Below are positions 8,231 to 17,558 of a DNA stretch of 64,000 nucleotides, in pieces. Both the position numbers and the translations under genes were made by a program. The stretch spans positions 1,616,501 to 1,680,500 of the forward strand of contig NZ_CP114786.1 in assembly GCF_027359675.1 (NCBI RefSeq). Reading direction: 5' to 3'. Numbering within the stretch: position 1 is the stretch's first letter; each line of letters starts with the position of its first letter. Origin of the DNA: Roseibium sp. Sym1. GTDB taxonomy: Bacteria; Pseudomonadota; Alphaproteobacteria; Rhizobiales; Stappiaceae. The notes beneath the pieces were generated by a model, which was not told the DNA's origin, ran no database searches, and was given only the letters and a program-made list of their open reading frames with translations.

Positions 8231-8294
8231 CATACGCGGTGTATGCCAATTGACATACGCCGCGTATGTGGGCTATTCACATACACGGCGTATA
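8231..8294. promoter_or_regulatory. Three tandem operator-like palindromes between tetR and ridA
   Basis: Copies at 8231-8245 (CATAC gcggt GTATG), 8254-8268 (CATAC gccgc GTATG) and 8280-8294 (CATAC acggc GTATA). Starts are 23 and 26 bp apart, about two to two and a half helical turns, so bound dimers could lie close to one face. The first copy is in the tetR leader, 20 bases from its start codon. Position in the divergent gap and the length of each palindrome (15 bp) fit TetR-family operators; binding is inferred. Confidence 0.75.
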
Positions 8295-8418
8295 TCAAAT
8301 AGCGCCCATCAAGTGAAGCCGACCGCAGCCTGCGTATTCCCGGACCGGACCACCCGCCGGCCCGACGGGAGCGGCTGTGCCGAAACACCTGACACAGTGC
8401 CAGACAAAGGACGAACCA

Positions 8419-8817
8419 ATGACACATCGCGAGCCCGTTATTCCCGCCGGAAGGCATGCCCTCTATGACCAGCACAAGTATTCCGCGGCGCTCAGGAGCG
8501 GGGACCTCCTGTTCGTGTCGGGCCAGGTCGGAAGCCATGCCGACGGTACACCGGAGCCCGACTTCCCCCGTCAGGTGGACATGGCATTCGAGAATCTGGT
8601 GGCCGTGCTCGACGCGGCCGGCTGTACCCTGGACGACGTGGTCGACGTCACCACGTTTCACACGGACCCCGAGGCGCAATTCGGCGCGTTGATGGCGGTG
8701 AAGGACAGGTATTTCGAGACAGCCCCCTATCCCAACTGGACAGCGGTCGGCGTCAACTGGCTCGCCGGCTTCGATTTCGAGATCAAGGTCATTGCCCGCA
8801 TTCCCGGGGCAGCTTGA
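8419..8817 (+). CDS. RidA/YjgF/Rid family protein
   Basis: 132 residues from ATG 8419, with AAAGGA upstream; an in-frame GTG at 8377 gives an extension unlike the family. Family landmarks: YSAALRSGDLLFVSGQVG near the start, DVVDVTTFHTD mid-protein and WTAVGVNWLAGFDFEIKVIA at the end. The usual Arg of RidA deaminases near position 105 (in R-x-A/C-V-x-V) is not visible: the corresponding stretch reads YPNWTAVGVNW. It is therefore probably a Rid-superfamily member other than an archetypal enamine/imine deaminase. It is likely controlled by the divergent TetR. Confidence 0.9.
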   Translation: MTHREPVIPAGRHALYDQHKYSAALRSGDLLFVSGQVGSHADGTPEPDFPRQVDMAFENLVAVLDAAGCTLDDVVDVTTFHTDPEAQFGALMAVKDRYFETAPYPNWTAVGVNWLAGFDFEIKVIARIPGAA

Positions 8818-8840
8818 CCGCAGCCCCGGACGCACCACCG

Positions 8841-9806
8841 TCAGATCTTGCGCAGGGCAACCTTGGAAATGCGGTGGCTTGCATTCTTCGACAGGATCAG
8901 GTCCGCGCGCGGCCGGGTCGGCAGGATGTTTTCGCGCAGGTTGACCAGGTTGATGTCGCTCCAGATCCGGTTGGCGGTCTCGACCGCCTCCGTATCGTTG
9001 ATACGCGAGTATTTGTGAAAGTAGGAGCCGGGGTCGCGGAAGGCGGTTTCCCGCAGGTGCATGAACCGGTCCACGTACCACTTGCGCAGGAGGTCCTCGT
9101 CGGCGTCGATATAGACGGAGAAGTCGAAAAAGTCGGAGACGAAGGGAACCGCGCGGCCGTCCTTGGGCAATTCCCGCGTCTGCAGCACGTTGAGGCCTTC
9201 GACAATCAGGATGTCCGGCCGGTCGACGGTCACCGTGTGGCCGGGCATCACGTCATAATAGAAATGCGAATAGACCGGCGCGCGCACGAAGCGCTTGCCC
9301 GCCTTGATGTCCGACAGGAACTTCAGCAGCCGGGGACGGTCGAAGCTTTCCGGAAAGCCCTTCTTGGACATCAGGCCCTCGGCTTCCAGAACCGCGTTGG
9401 GATAGAGAAAACCGTCCGTGGTGATCAGATCCACCTTCGGGCTCGCCGGCCAGCGGGCCAGAAGTTCGCGCAGCACGCGCGACGTCGTCGACTTGCCGAC
9501 GGAAACAGACCCGGCAACGCCGATGATGAAGGGTGTCTTGTTGTCCCTGGTGCCCAGGAAGGCCTGCGTCGCCTGATAGATGCTGATCGTGGCCTCGGCA
9601 TAGAAGGCCAGCAGGCGTGACAGCGGCAGGTAGATCGTCTCGACCTGCTCGATGGACACGGGAGCGTTGAGGCCTTGGAGCTGGGCGACTTCATGGGCGT
9701 CGAGGGTCATCGGCGTGTCGGCACGCAAGCGCGCCCACTGGCGTTCGGTGAACACCTGATAAGGGGACAGATCCATGTCCAGGGCCGTCGCGACTTTCTG
9801 ATCCAT
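8841..9806 (-). CDS. coaA: Type I pantothenate kinase
   Basis: 321 residues, the normal length of bacterial CoaA. P-loop [15 protein letters not shown] lies near 94-108; [18 protein letters not shown] and [12 protein letters not shown] follow in family order. It phosphorylates pantothenate in the first step of coenzyme A synthesis, in the cytosol. It is the last gene of the his transcript, 34 bp after hisE, an arrangement seen in related Hyphomicrobiales. Confidence 0.97.
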   Translation of the reverse strand: MDQKVATALDMDLSPYQVFTERQWARLRADTPMTLDAHEVAQLQGLNAPVSIEQVETIYLPLSRLLAFYAEATISIYQATQAFLGTRDNKTPFIIGVAGSVSVGKSTTSRVLRELLARWPASPKVDLITTDGFLYPNAVLEAEGLMSKKGFPESFDRPRLLKFLSDIKAGKRFVRAPVYSHFYYDVMPGHTVTVDRPDILIVEGLNVLQTRELPKDGRAVPFVSDFFDFSVYIDADEDLLRKWYVDRFMHLRETAFRDPGSYFHKYSRINDTEAVETANRIWSDINLVNLRENILPTRPRADLILSKNASHRISKVALRKI

Positions 9807-9840
9807 ATCACTCGCAGTCCCTGTTCACCGCAATCCGCTA

Positions 9841-10164
9841 TCACTCTTGCGGGCGGGACGCCTTTTCTTCCAGTCCGGTCTGTCCCGTGCGGTTCGCAAG
9901 CTCCTTCATAACATCCCCGAGAGGGACATTGGAGACGCTCAGAACCACAAGCAAATGATAAAGCACATCGGCGGCCTCGGCCGTCAACTCTTCACGGTCC
10001 CGCTGAACGGCGGCAATTGCCGCCTCAACCGCTTCTTCTCCCAGCTTCTGGGCGCATTTGGCAACGCCCTTGTTGACGAGCTTGCGCGTATAGGACTTTT
10101 CGTCGTCGCTCTTCGCACGTGCAGCAATTATGGCGTCGAGCTGTTCCAATGTGAAGTCGGTCAT
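9841..10164 (-). CDS. hisE: Phosphoribosyl-ATP pyrophosphatase HisE
   Basis: 107 residues, the size of stand-alone HisE. Landmarks: [22 protein letters not shown] and the metal-binding [23 protein letters not shown] segments of the MazG-like fold. It hydrolyses PR-ATP to PR-AMP, the second step of histidine synthesis. It follows hisF by 21 bp. HisI, the next enzyme, is not fused to it and is not in the window. Confidence 0.97.
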   Translation of the reverse strand: MTDFTLEQLDAIIAARAKSDDEKSYTRKLVNKGVAKCAQKLGEEAVEAAIAAVQRDREELTAEAADVLYHLLVVLSVSNVPLGDVMKELANRTGQTGLEEKASRPQE

Positions 10165-10185
10165 TCGGCTAGTCCCTCAGGGCTG

Positions 10186-10965
10186 CTACGCATCGAGACG
10201 CATGGGAATACCAGCGTCATTCATGTACTGCTTGGCATCGTGAATGGTGTATTCGCCGAAATGGAAGATCGAGGCCGCCAGAACGGCGGTGGCATGGCCG
10301 TCGCGCACGCCCTCGACCATGTGGTCCAGCGTGCCGACACCGCCGGAGGCAATCACCGGCACCGGCACCGCGTCGGCAATCGCCCGGGTCAGCGCGATGT
10401 TGTAGCCGGACTTGGTGCCGTCCCGGTCCATGGACGTCACCAGAAGCTCGCCGGCGCCCAGTTCGACGACCTTTCTTGCGAACGCGACCGCGTCGATGCC
10501 GGTCGGGTTGCGGCCGCCATGGGTGAAGATCTCGAATTTTTCCGGTTCGCCGGGCTGGTTGACCTGCTTGGCGTCGATCGAGACGACGATGCACTGGGCG
10601 CCGAATTTTTCCGCCGCCTCGCGCACGAAATCCGGGTTCTTTACCGCGGCCGTGTTGATCGAGACCTTGTCGGCTCCGGCGATCAGCAGCTTGCGGATAT
10701 CTTCCACCGTACGCACGCCGCCGCCGACCGTCACCGGCATGAAACAGGCTTCCGCCGTCCGCCTGACGACGTCAAAGATCGTGTCCCGGCCTTCATGACT
10801 GGCCGTGATGTCGAGAAAACAGAGTTCGTCCGCCCCGGCGGCGTCATAGGCCTTGGCCGCTTCCACCGGATCGCCGGCATCCACCAGGTCGACAAAGTTG
10901 ACGCCCTTGACGACACGGCCGTCCTTGACATCGAGGCAGGGAATGACGCGGGCCTTGAGGGTCAT
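10186..10965 (-). CDS. hisF: Imidazole glycerol phosphate synthase subunit HisF
   Basis: 259 residues forming a (beta/alpha)8 barrel. Key residues: Asp in [14 protein letters not shown] at the N-terminus and Asp in [12 protein letters not shown], the two catalytic aspartates. Phosphate-binding loops VGGGVRT and IASGGVGT are present. It combines PRFAR with ammonia supplied by HisH. The start overlaps the hisA stop by 4 bp (ATGA), so the two are translationally coupled. Confidence 0.98.
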   Translation of the reverse strand: MTLKARVIPCLDVKDGRVVKGVNFVDLVDAGDPVEAAKAYDAAGADELCFLDITASHEGRDTIFDVVRRTAEACFMPVTVGGGVRTVEDIRKLLIAGADKVSINTAAVKNPDFVREAAEKFGAQCIVVSIDAKQVNQPGEPEKFEIFTHGGRNPTGIDAVAFARKVVELGAGELLVTSMDRDGTKSGYNIALTRAIADAVPVPVIASGGVGTLDHMVEGVRDGHATAVLAASIFHFGEYTIHDAKQYMNDAGIPMRLDA

Positions 10966-11705
10966 GACGCTTTCTTTCGTGCCGCCAGGATCAGGTCCAT
11001 GGCTTCCTTCGGATCAAGACGCCCGTCATAGAGCGCCCGGCCTGAAATCGCGCCTTCAAGGATGGCGCAGTCCGGTTCCAGCAGGCGGTGAATGTCGTCG
11101 ATCGACGCCAGCCCCCCGGAGGCAATGACCGGAATGGAAACGGATTTCGCCAGTTCCAGCGTGGACGGGATGTTCAGGCCCTTCAGCACACCGTCCCGGT
11201 CGATGTCAGTATAGATGATCGCCGAGACCCCGGCATCCTCGAAGCGTTTGGCCAAGTCGACGGCGGTGAGTTCGGAGGTTTCCGCCCAGCCTTCCACGGC
11301 GACGTAGCCGCCCTTGGCGTCGATGCCGACGGCGATCTTGCCCGGAAATTCCCTGCAAGCCTCTTTCACCAGCTCCGGATCGCGCACCGCGACGGTGCCG
11401 AGGATCACGCGGCTGATGCCCTTTTCCAGCCATGTCCCGATATGTTCCAGCGTGCGGATGCCGCCGCCGAGCTGCACCGGGTTCGTCGTAGCCGCCAGGA
11501 TTGCGTCGACCGCGGCGCCGTTGACGCTCTCGCCGGCAAAGGCGCCGTTGAGATCGACCACATGCAGCCACTCGAAGCCCTGGTCCTCGAAGGCCTTTGC
11601 CTGGGCTCCGGGGTCATCATTGAAGACGGTTGCCTGGTCCATGTCGCCCAGTTTCAGGCGCACGCACTGGCCGTCCTTCAGGTCGATGGCGGGAAAAAGG
11701 ATCAT
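10962..11705 (-). CDS. hisA: ProFAR isomerase HisA
   Basis: 247 residues, a half-barrel-duplicated (beta/alpha)8 protein like HisF. It begins [16 protein letters not shown] with the catalytic Asp, and the second Asp is in [13 protein letters not shown]. Phosphate loops LGGGIRT and IASGGLAS are present. It makes PRFAR, the substrate of HisF-HisH. It sits between the DUF1330 gene (6 bp gap) and hisF (4 bp overlap). Confidence 0.98.
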   Translation of the reverse strand: MILFPAIDLKDGQCVRLKLGDMDQATVFNDDPGAQAKAFEDQGFEWLHVVDLNGAFAGESVNGAAVDAILAATTNPVQLGGGIRTLEHIGTWLEKGISRVILGTVAVRDPELVKEACREFPGKIAVGIDAKGGYVAVEGWAETSELTAVDLAKRFEDAGVSAIIYTDIDRDGVLKGLNIPSTLELAKSVSIPVIASGGLASIDDIHRLLEPDCAILEGAISGRALYDGRLDPKEAMDLILAARKKAS

Positions 11706-11711
11706 GACGTC

Positions 11712-11999
11712 TTATATTCCTTCCACGATGACGATCTCGCCATCGGCAACTTTCTGGCGGATTTTGACCGCTTCCTGGTATTCGGGTGAATTGTAGCAAT
11801 CGACCGCGTGCTGGTAGCTCGGAAACTCGATGACGACGTTGCGCGCGCGGCCCGGGCCCTCGATGGTGTTGGTCTTGCCGCCGCGCGCGAGGAAATTGGC
11901 GCTGAAACGCTCGAAGGCCGGCTTCGCGGTCTCGACATAGGCCGGGTATCCGTCCGCGTCCCGCACGTCGACGCGCGCAATCCAGTAGCCTTTGCTCAT
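11712..11999 (-). CDS. DUF1330 family protein
   Basis: 95 residues with the ferredoxin-like pattern of DUF1330: KGYWIARVDVRDADGYPAY at the start, FLARGGKTNTIEGPGRARNVVIEFPSYQHAVDCYNSPEYQEA in the middle and GEIVIVEGI at the end. The family has no settled function. Placement between hisH and hisA, with gaps of 18 and 6 bp, means co-expression with histidine biosynthesis; a role there is only an inference. Confidence 0.9.
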   Translation of the reverse strand: MSKGYWIARVDVRDADGYPAYVETAKPAFERFSANFLARGGKTNTIEGPGRARNVVIEFPSYQHAVDCYNSPEYQEAVKIRQKVADGEIVIVEGI

Positions 12000-12017
12000 C
12001 TGTCTCTCCCAGAAGTG

Positions 12018-12671
12018 TTACGGGGTCCAGTCCAGGAAATTGGCGATCAGCTCGAGACCGAGCCGCTGGCTTTTCTCCGGGTGGAACTGGGTGCCGATCA
12101 TGTTGTCTTTCGCCACCATGGCGGTGAAGGTTCCGGCATAGTCGAAGGTTGCCAGCCGGTCTTCCATGCTGGCGCAGGCGAAGTGGAACGAATGCACGAA
12201 ATAGGCATGCAGGCCGCCGGGACCCGTTTCGATACCATTCAGGACCGGGTGGCTTTCGGGGCGCACGTCGATGGTGTTCCAGCCCATATGCGGAATCTTC
12301 AGGCTCGGGTCGGCCGGTTCCATCGCGATGACGTCGCCATCGACCCAGTCCAGGCCTTCAACGGTCTCGAACTCCAGTCCGCGGCTTGCCATCAGCTGCA
12401 TGCCGACGCAGATGCCGAAAAACGGCTTTCCCTGCTTGCGGACGGTTTCCTCCAGCGCCTCGGGCATGCCCTCGACGGCCCAGAGGCCGCGCTTGCAGTC
12501 GGCAAAGGCGCCGACACCGGGCAGGACAACCCGGTCGGCCTTCAGGACACGTTCGGGATCGGACGTGACGATCACGTCCGGCACATGGGCGTGGGCGCGG
12601 GCCGCGCGCTCGAACGCCTTTTCGGCCGAGCGCAGGTTGCCCGAGCCATAATCGATAATTGCAATTGTCAT
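12018..12671 (-). CDS. hisH: Imidazole glycerol phosphate synthase glutaminase subunit HisH
   Basis: 217 residues from ATG 12671 ([15 protein letters not shown]), the conserved start of HisH; the open frame upstream is low-complexity out-of-frame DUF2628 sequence. The class I amidotransferase nucleophile is the Cys in [11 protein letters not shown]; the His and Glu of the triad are in [10 protein letters not shown]. The oxyanion region [14 protein letters not shown] is present. It supplies ammonia to HisF. The start overlaps the DUF2628 stop by 4 bp. Confidence 0.97.
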   Translation of the reverse strand: MTIAIIDYGSGNLRSAEKAFERAARAHAHVPDVIVTSDPERVLKADRVVLPGVGAFADCKRGLWAVEGMPEALEETVRKQGKPFFGICVGMQLMASRGLEFETVEGLDWVDGDVIAMEPADPSLKIPHMGWNTIDVRPESHPVLNGIETGPGGLHAYFVHSFHFACASMEDRLATFDYAGTFTAMVAKDNMIGTQFHPEKSQRLGLELIANFLDWTP

Positions 12672-13168
12672 TGACGGCTCTCCGGGCCGAGGGTCAGGCC
12701 GACCACCTGTTCGCTGCCGACGCGCGGGACGATCGGATTGGGGGCGGGGCGCTGGACGGTCTGCCGCATGCGGGCCGGCGACAGATGATCGGCGGCCTTG
12801 TGCAGAAAGCGCAGCTCGGCTTCGTCCTTGCCGTCGGCATCGACGATGCCGACAACGCGCCAGCCCTTGCGCTCCAGCGACCAGCGGCGCAGGGCCTGGG
12901 CCTCGTGTGCGAAAAGAATGGCGATGACAAAGGCCACCACGCCCATGACCTCCTGGCTGACGGACAGCGCCAGCAGTTCGATCACCAGCGTGACAGCCAG
13001 ATAGCCGAGCAGGACCAGCCACATGCGATGAACCAGCAGCCAGATCAGGGAAAACAGGAAGGCCAGCACCGAAAACCGGTCGGGAACGAATTCCAGCCGG
13101 TCGGTTTGGTAGGGGTCGCCCGCCACGTCGTCAAATTCGGGCGGCGCCATCACGACATAAGTGCTCAT
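12668..13168 (-). CDS. DUF2628 domain membrane protein
   Basis: 166 residues from ATG 13168 ([14 protein letters not shown]). After a soluble N-terminal segment of about 45 residues containing [15 protein letters not shown] come two hydrophobic stretches (about 40-90), then a charged C-terminal domain with [23 protein letters not shown]2628 is an uncharacterised inner-membrane family. It lies 13 bp after hisB and overlaps hisH by 4 bp, so it is part of the his transcript. Confidence 0.88.
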   Translation of the reverse strand: MSTYVVMAPPEFDDVAGDPYQTDRLEFVPDRFSVLAFLFSLIWLLVHRMWLVLLGYLAVTLVIELLALSVSQEVMGVVAFVIAILFAHEAQALRRWSLERKGWRVVGIVDADGKDEAELRFLHKAADHLSPARMRQTVQRPAPNPIVPRVGSEQVVGLTLGPESRQ

Positions 13169-13181
13169 GTATCCATTCCGC

Positions 13182-13775
13182 CTAACCGCCGAGCTGGCCC
13201 TTGGTCGTCGGCACCCGGTTCGCCTGGCGCGGATCGATCTCCACCGCCTTGCGCAGGGAGCGCGCGACCGCCTTGAAACAGGTCTCGGCAATATGGTGGC
13301 AATTGGAGCCGTAAAGCGTAGCGATATGAAGGGTGATGCCGGCGTTCATGGCGAAGGCGCGGAAAAACTCCTCGAACAGTTCCGTATCGAAGTCGCCGAC
13401 CTTGTCGCGGTCGAAGGCAACGTCCCAGACCAGGAACGGCCGGCCGGACACGTCCAGAGCGCACCGTGTCAGCGCCTCGTCCATCGCAAGGTGGGTGTCG
13501 GCATAACGGGTGATGCCGGCCATGTCACCCAGCGCCTGCGAGATCGCCTGCCCGAGCGCAATGCCGGTGTCCTCGACCGTGTGGTGAAAATCGATATGGG
13601 TGTCGCCGTCGGCGCGCACCTTGATGTCGATCAGCGAATGGCGCGCCAGCTGCTCCAGCATATGATCGAAGAACCCGACGCCGGTCTTGACGTCATAGGC
13701 GCCGGTACCGTCCAGGTTGATTTCGACCGAAATGCGGGTTTCCTTGGTATCGCGCGATACACTCGCTGTACGCAT
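13182..13775 (-). CDS. hisB: Imidazoleglycerol-phosphate dehydratase HisB
   Basis: 197 residues from ATG 13775 ([19 protein letters not shown]), with AAGGA upstream. The duplicated metal-binding motifs are present: HHTVEDTG in the first half and HHIAETCFK near the end, together with [14 protein letters not shown]. It is the monofunctional dehydratase, not the bifunctional enteric form. It is the first gene of the hisB-DUF2628-hisH-DUF1330-hisA-hisF-hisE-coaA transcript. Confidence 0.97.
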   Translation of the reverse strand: MRTASVSRDTKETRISVEINLDGTGAYDVKTGVGFFDHMLEQLARHSLIDIKVRADGDTHIDFHHTVEDTGIALGQAISQALGDMAGITRYADTHLAMDEALTRCALDVSGRPFLVWDVAFDRDKVGDFDTELFEEFFRAFAMNAGITLHIATLYGSNCHHIAETCFKAVARSLRKAVEIDPRQANRVPTTKGQLGG

Positions 13776-13931
13776 GTGCTGATGTCCTTGAAGTGAAGAG
13801 GAACCGGCGGTGTTGTAGCAGCCTGACACGACTAAGAAAATAGCGACTTCGCCGCAGGATGGTTCGGTTTGGTTCTGATTGCGGTTTCGCGACGAACCAG
13901 GCATCAAAATCTCTTCGGAAGCCTCCGCCTT

Positions 13932-14009
13932 AACACCACCTTGTAATGAGGAGGACCGGGAGATCCTTCAAGACAGCGCTTGCGCGCTTCCCCAGGATGA
14001 GGTGGTGTT
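13932..14009. repeat. Dispersed inverted-repeat element, copy near the SDR gene
   Basis: Outer arms aacaccacct (13932-13941) and aggtggtgtt (14000-14009). Read on the minus strand, the interior (catcctggggaagcgcg, then agcgctgtcttgaaggat) matches the repeat units at 54001 and 54236 and the elements at 36003 and 60741. It ends 43 bases before the SDR start codon, so it lies in that gene's leader or promoter. Confidence 0.7.
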
Positions 14010-14052
14010 GTGAGGCGCAGCCGTCCGCAAGCGACAATCACGGGAGGCAGAC

Positions 14053-14901
14053 ATGTTTAAGGAAGCAGTTGCAGAAGGCGGCCTTGCCGTCGTGACCGGA
14101 GCCGCCAGCGGTGTCGGCCTGGTCGCGGCCAAAAGGTTTGCCGAATCCGGCCTCGGGATAATCCTCGCGGATCTGCCCGGGGACAAACTCGATGCCGCGG
14201 CCGAAACCGTTCGCCGAGCCGCAAGGCCGGACGCAACGGTGCTGGCGGTCCCGACGGACGTTTCGGACATGACCCAGGTCGAAGCGCTGGCGGACAAGGC
14301 CTTCGCGACCGGCCCCGTTGCTGTCCTGATGAACAATGCGGGCATAGACCTGCCGACCCGGTGCTGGGAGCACATGGACAACTGGACCCGGCTGATGGAT
14401 GTCAATTTCTTCGGCATCCTGCGCGGCGTCCAGGCCTTCACCAAGCGCATGATCGAGGCCGGGCGTCCGGCGGTGATCGTCAACACCGGCTCCAAGCAGG
14501 GCATCACCACGCCGCCGGGCAATCCGGGCTACAATGCCTCCAAGGCGGCGGTGAAGGTGCTCAGCGAGCAGCTTGCACATGAACTTCGCCAGGCGGGCGC
14601 ACCGATTTCGGTGCATCTTTTCGTGCCCGGTTTCACCTACACAGGCATCACCGCCCAGCACTTTCCGGAAAAACCGGCCTCGGCCTGGAGCAGCGAACAG
14701 ACGGTCGACTATTTCCTCGAGCGCATGTCTGAAGGCGATTTCTATGTCCTGTGTCCGGACAATGATGTCGACAGCACCCGCGACAGGCGCCGGGCGGAAT
14801 GGGCCATTGGCGACATCATCGAGAACCGGCCGCCGCTGAGCCGCTGGCACGCGGATTACAAGGACGCCTTCGCGGACTTCGAGAAGACCGGGAAAAGCTA
14901 G
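14053..14901 (+). CDS. Short-chain dehydrogenase/reductase family protein
   Basis: 282 residues; start supported by GGGAGG 6 bases upstream. Classical SDR landmarks: cofactor loop TGAASGVG (about 16-23), NNAG (about 95-98), the catalytic Ser in NTGSKQG and the catalytic YNASK 13 residues later. ADLP after the second strand suggests NAD(H) preference. The C-terminus ([21 protein letters not shown], then [11 protein letters not shown]) is shared by a subgroup of unassigned SDRs. The substrate cannot be read from the sequence, and the neighbours (his, pyrF) do not help. Confidence 0.92.
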   Translation: MFKEAVAEGGLAVVTGAASGVGLVAAKRFAESGLGIILADLPGDKLDAAAETVRRAARPDATVLAVPTDVSDMTQVEALADKAFATGPVAVLMNNAGIDLPTRCWEHMDNWTRLMDVNFFGILRGVQAFTKRMIEAGRPAVIVNTGSKQGITTPPGNPGYNASKAAVKVLSEQLAHELRQAGAPISVHLFVPGFTYTGITAQHFPEKPASAWSSEQTVDYFLERMSEGDFYVLCPDNDVDSTRDRRRAEWAIGDIIENRPPLSRWHADYKDAFADFEKTGKS

Positions 14902-14992
14902 AGTCAGGACCTTAGGCCAGCCTGGTTCTGGCGCGATTCACTCCGTGATGGTATGGACAGGGCGCTTTCCCCCTGCCGCAGGAGACCCGCCG

Positions 14993-15721
14993 ATGCCGAC
15001 GAGCCCGTTCGCCCCGAAGACCGCCCTCGACCGCCTGATGCTGCCCGTCGACGTTCCGACGGTCGCAGACGCCGAAAAGCTGGTGAAACAGACGGAAGGC
15101 AGGGTCGGTGTGTACAAGATCGGCATGGAGCTGCAATTTGCCGGCGGTCTTGAATTTGCCCGCGATCTCGCGCGGGACGGCAAGAAGATCTTTCTCGACG
15201 TCAAGCTGCACGATATCGACAACACCATCGAGAAGGCGGTCCGCAACGTTGCCAAGATGGGCATGACCTTCATGACCCTGCACGGTTATCCGAAAACCAT
15301 GCGCGCGGCGGTGAAGGGTCTTCGCGAGGAAGGCAATCCGGACCTGTGCCTGCTGGGCGTCACGGTGCTGACCTCCATGGACGAACAGGACCTGATCGAC
15401 GCAGGCTATCGCGGTCCGATCGCCGACGTGGTCGAGGCAAGGGCGAAGGATGCTCGGGCGGCCGGCATGGGCGGCATCGTCTGCGCGGCGACGGAATCCA
15501 CCAAAATGCGCCAGATCCTCGGCGACGAGCTGGTCATCGTCACCCCGGGTATCCGCCCCGCCGGCAGTGCCGCCGGCGACCAGCGCCGGGTGATGACGCC
15601 GAAAGACGCCATCGAGGCCGGCAGCGACTATCTGGTCGTCGGCCGCCCGATCAGCCAGGCGGCCGATCCGGGGGCAGCCGCGGATGCGGTGGTCGCGGAG
15701 ATCGAGGCCGCCCTCAGTTGA
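14993..15721 (+). CDS. pyrF: Orotidine 5'-phosphate decarboxylase
   Basis: 242 residues from ATG 14993, chosen because AGGAGA lies 7 bases upstream; an earlier in-frame start at 14945 adds residues unlike the family. The catalytic Asp/Lys cluster is [17 protein letters not shown]. The phosphate loop VTPGIRPAG and the C-terminal DYLVVGRPI are present. It makes UMP, the last step of de novo pyrimidine synthesis. Its end overlaps the convergent downstream gene by 8 bp. Confidence 0.97.
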   Translation: MPTSPFAPKTALDRLMLPVDVPTVADAEKLVKQTEGRVGVYKIGMELQFAGGLEFARDLARDGKKIFLDVKLHDIDNTIEKAVRNVAKMGMTFMTLHGYPKTMRAAVKGLREEGNPDLCLLGVTVLTSMDEQDLIDAGYRGPIADVVEARAKDARAAGMGGIVCAATESTKMRQILGDELVIVTPGIRPAGSAAGDQRRVMTPKDAIEAGSDYLVVGRPISQAADPGAAADAVVAEIEAALS

Positions 15722-16265
15722 CCACGCCGTCGACCGGGAAGCCGCATTGCTCGGCGACCTTGCGGTAGGAGGCGGTGAAGCCGCTCAAGGATGCTGAATA
15801 GACGAGCCCGCCCGGTCCCGTGATGTCGATCTGGCCGTTGCGCTGCATGGCCTGCAGCACACGCTGATTGTCCTCGAAGGGAAAATTGGTCTGCGCGAAG
15901 GCAAAACCGTTCTCGTCGAAATCCGCATGGACACTGGCCTGTGCGCTGTCGCCGTCATCGAAGACGAAGGTCACTGTCTCCCCGTTTTGCAAGACGGTCG
16001 CATGGCCGCGAATGGCGCGTTCCGTCAGCTGCACGCCCGGAAAGATATCCGGCGGCAGGGCATCGCCGTTCGAGAGGGTGAAACCGACCGTCGGTTCGCC
16101 GTCGCCGCCGGTCCACATGGAACAGGTGATGCGCAGGTCCTCGCCGGTGTCGACCGCCTCGACCCGAACGGACCAGTCCTTGTAATCGAAATACTGTTCG
16201 GCCGCCTGAGCATTCGGCGCGACCAGAAATGCGAGGCTGAAGAGGGCAATCCGTCTGGAAATCAT
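15714..16265 (-). CDS. Secreted protein of unknown function
   Basis: 183 residues from ATG 16265, with AAGGA upstream. Signal peptide [21 protein letters not shown]. The mature part begins [28 protein letters not shown] and has two cysteines, likely a disulfide. The end, [20 protein letters not shown], recalls the C-terminal pattern of invasion-associated locus B (IalB)-type periplasmic proteins, but the match is weak. The open frame continues upstream into the ocd region; that part is not coding. Periplasmic location is inferred from the signal peptide. Confidence 0.75.
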   Translation of the reverse strand: MISRRIALFSLAFLVAPNAQAAEQYFDYKDWSVRVEAVDTGEDLRITCSMWTGGDGEPTVGFTLSNGDALPPDIFPGVQLTERAIRGHATVLQNGETVTFVFDDGDSAQASVHADFDENGFAFAQTNFPFEDNQRVLQAMQRNGQIDITGPGGLVYSASLSGFTASYRKVAEQCGFPVDGVVN

Positions 16266-16402
16266 GGGAGATCCTTGAAGCAGGGTCGTGGTTCTTTGAA
16301 AGGATCGCCAGTAGACACGGGATAGGTAAAAAAAACCGTTGCCGGATACCAAGATGTGTTTCCTGGGTGGGGACCGGTGATCTTGAACTCCACCATCTCC
16401 AG

Positions 16403-16427
16403 AAAGAAACCACCGCCGAAGCGGTGG
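16403..16427 (-). terminator. Terminator of the arginase-ocd transcript
   Basis: On the minus strand: ccaccgc, tetraloop ttcg, gcggtgg, then tttcttt. Arms are at 16421-16427 and 16410-16416, 35 bases past the ocd stop. Confidence 0.85.
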
Positions 16428-16461
16428 CCAGGATTGCTGCAAACGCGTGATCCTATTGAGG

Positions 16462-17547
16462 TCACGCGGCCTTGTCGTCGCCGTTGGCACCCGAGCGCAG
16501 GACCATGCCGTAGAGGTCGCGCGGGTCGTCCGGGTCGGCCAGGAGATCCAGTTTCTCGAAATGGCCCGTCGACGGCAGAAGGTCGTGCACATAACGCAAG
16601 GCGGCAAAATCCTCGATGGCGAAGCCGACGCTGTCGAACAGGGTGATCTGGTCCTGCGACGTGCGGCCAGGGGCGGCACCGGCATAGACCTGCCAGAGCT
16701 CGACGACCGGGTGATCCTCGGCAAGCTGCTGGCATTCGCCTTCAATGCGGGTCTGGTCCGGGAACTCAACGAAAATGTCGGAGCGCAGCAGGATGTCCCT
16801 GTGCAGTTCGGTCTTGCCCGGGCAATCGCCGCCGACCGCGTTGATATGGACGCCCGAGCCGACCATGTTGTCGGTCAGGATGGTCGCCAGTTTCTTGTCG
16901 GCCGTTGCCGTGGTGATGATCTGCGCGCCTTCGATGGCGTCTTCGGGTGTCTTGCAGATGGTGACGTTGAGCCCCGAATTGATCAGGTTGCGCGCCAGAC
17001 GCTGGCTGGCCGCGGGCTCGATGTCATAGGCCCGGATATCGGTGATGCCGAGCTGGTCCTTGAACGCCAGGCACTGGAAATCGGACTGGGCGCCGTTGCC
17101 GATCACCGCCATGGTGGTCGAACCTTTCGGCGCCAGGTATTTCGCCGCCAGCGCGGAATTCGCCGCCGTGCGCAAAGCCGTCAGGATGGTCATTTCGGTG
17201 AACAGGACCGGGTATCCGGTGGAAAGTTCGGACAGAACCCCGAAACCGGTCACCGTCTGCCGGCCCTCGCGGGTGTTGCCCGGGTGGCCGTTGACATATT
17301 TGAAGCCGAAGGTGTTGCCGTCGCTGGTCGGCATCAGCTCGATCACGCCCTGCGGGGCGTGGGCCGGAATGCGCGGGATCTTGTCGAAGCTCTCCCAGCG
17401 CAGGAAATCCTGTTCGATACAGTCGGCAATGCCGCGCATGAAGGTCTCGACACCGACTGCACGGACGTTGCGCATCATGTTGTCGACGCTGACAAAGGGC
17501 ACATAGGCAAGGTCCGACGGGGCGAGGTCGATGGGGCTGTTGATCAT
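16462..17547 (-). CDS. ocd: Ornithine cyclodeaminase
   Basis: 361 residues of the ornithine cyclodeaminase/mu-crystallin family. The NAD-binding fold has TMAVIGNGAQSDFQ, and the catalytic region includes INAVGGDCPGKTEL with the active-site Asp. The length fits true ornithine cyclodeaminases rather than the shorter alanine-dehydrogenase-like members. It converts ornithine to proline and ammonia. It lies 11 bp after the arginase gene, so the pair takes arginine through ornithine to proline. Confidence 0.92.
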   Translation of the reverse strand: MINSPIDLAPSDLAYVPFVSVDNMMRNVRAVGVETFMRGIADCIEQDFLRWESFDKIPRIPAHAPQGVIELMPTSDGNTFGFKYVNGHPGNTREGRQTVTGFGVLSELSTGYPVLFTEMTILTALRTAANSALAAKYLAPKGSTTMAVIGNGAQSDFQCLAFKDQLGITDIRAYDIEPAASQRLARNLINSGLNVTICKTPEDAIEGAQIITTATADKKLATILTDNMVGSGVHINAVGGDCPGKTELHRDILLRSDIFVEFPDQTRIEGECQQLAEDHPVVELWQVYAGAAPGRTSQDQITLFDSVGFAIEDFAALRYVHDLLPSTGHFEKLDLLADPDDPRDLYGMVLRSGANGDDKAA

Positions 17548-17558
17548 GGTCTGGTCCT

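Noticed and set aside
12672..13022. N-terminal extension of HisH
   Set aside because: The family starts at MTIAIIDYG (12671), and the upstream part is the DUF2628 gene read in another frame.
16266..16769. N-terminal extension of the secreted protein at 15714
   Set aside because: It runs into ocd out of frame, and a clear signal peptide with ribosome-binding site begins at 16265.
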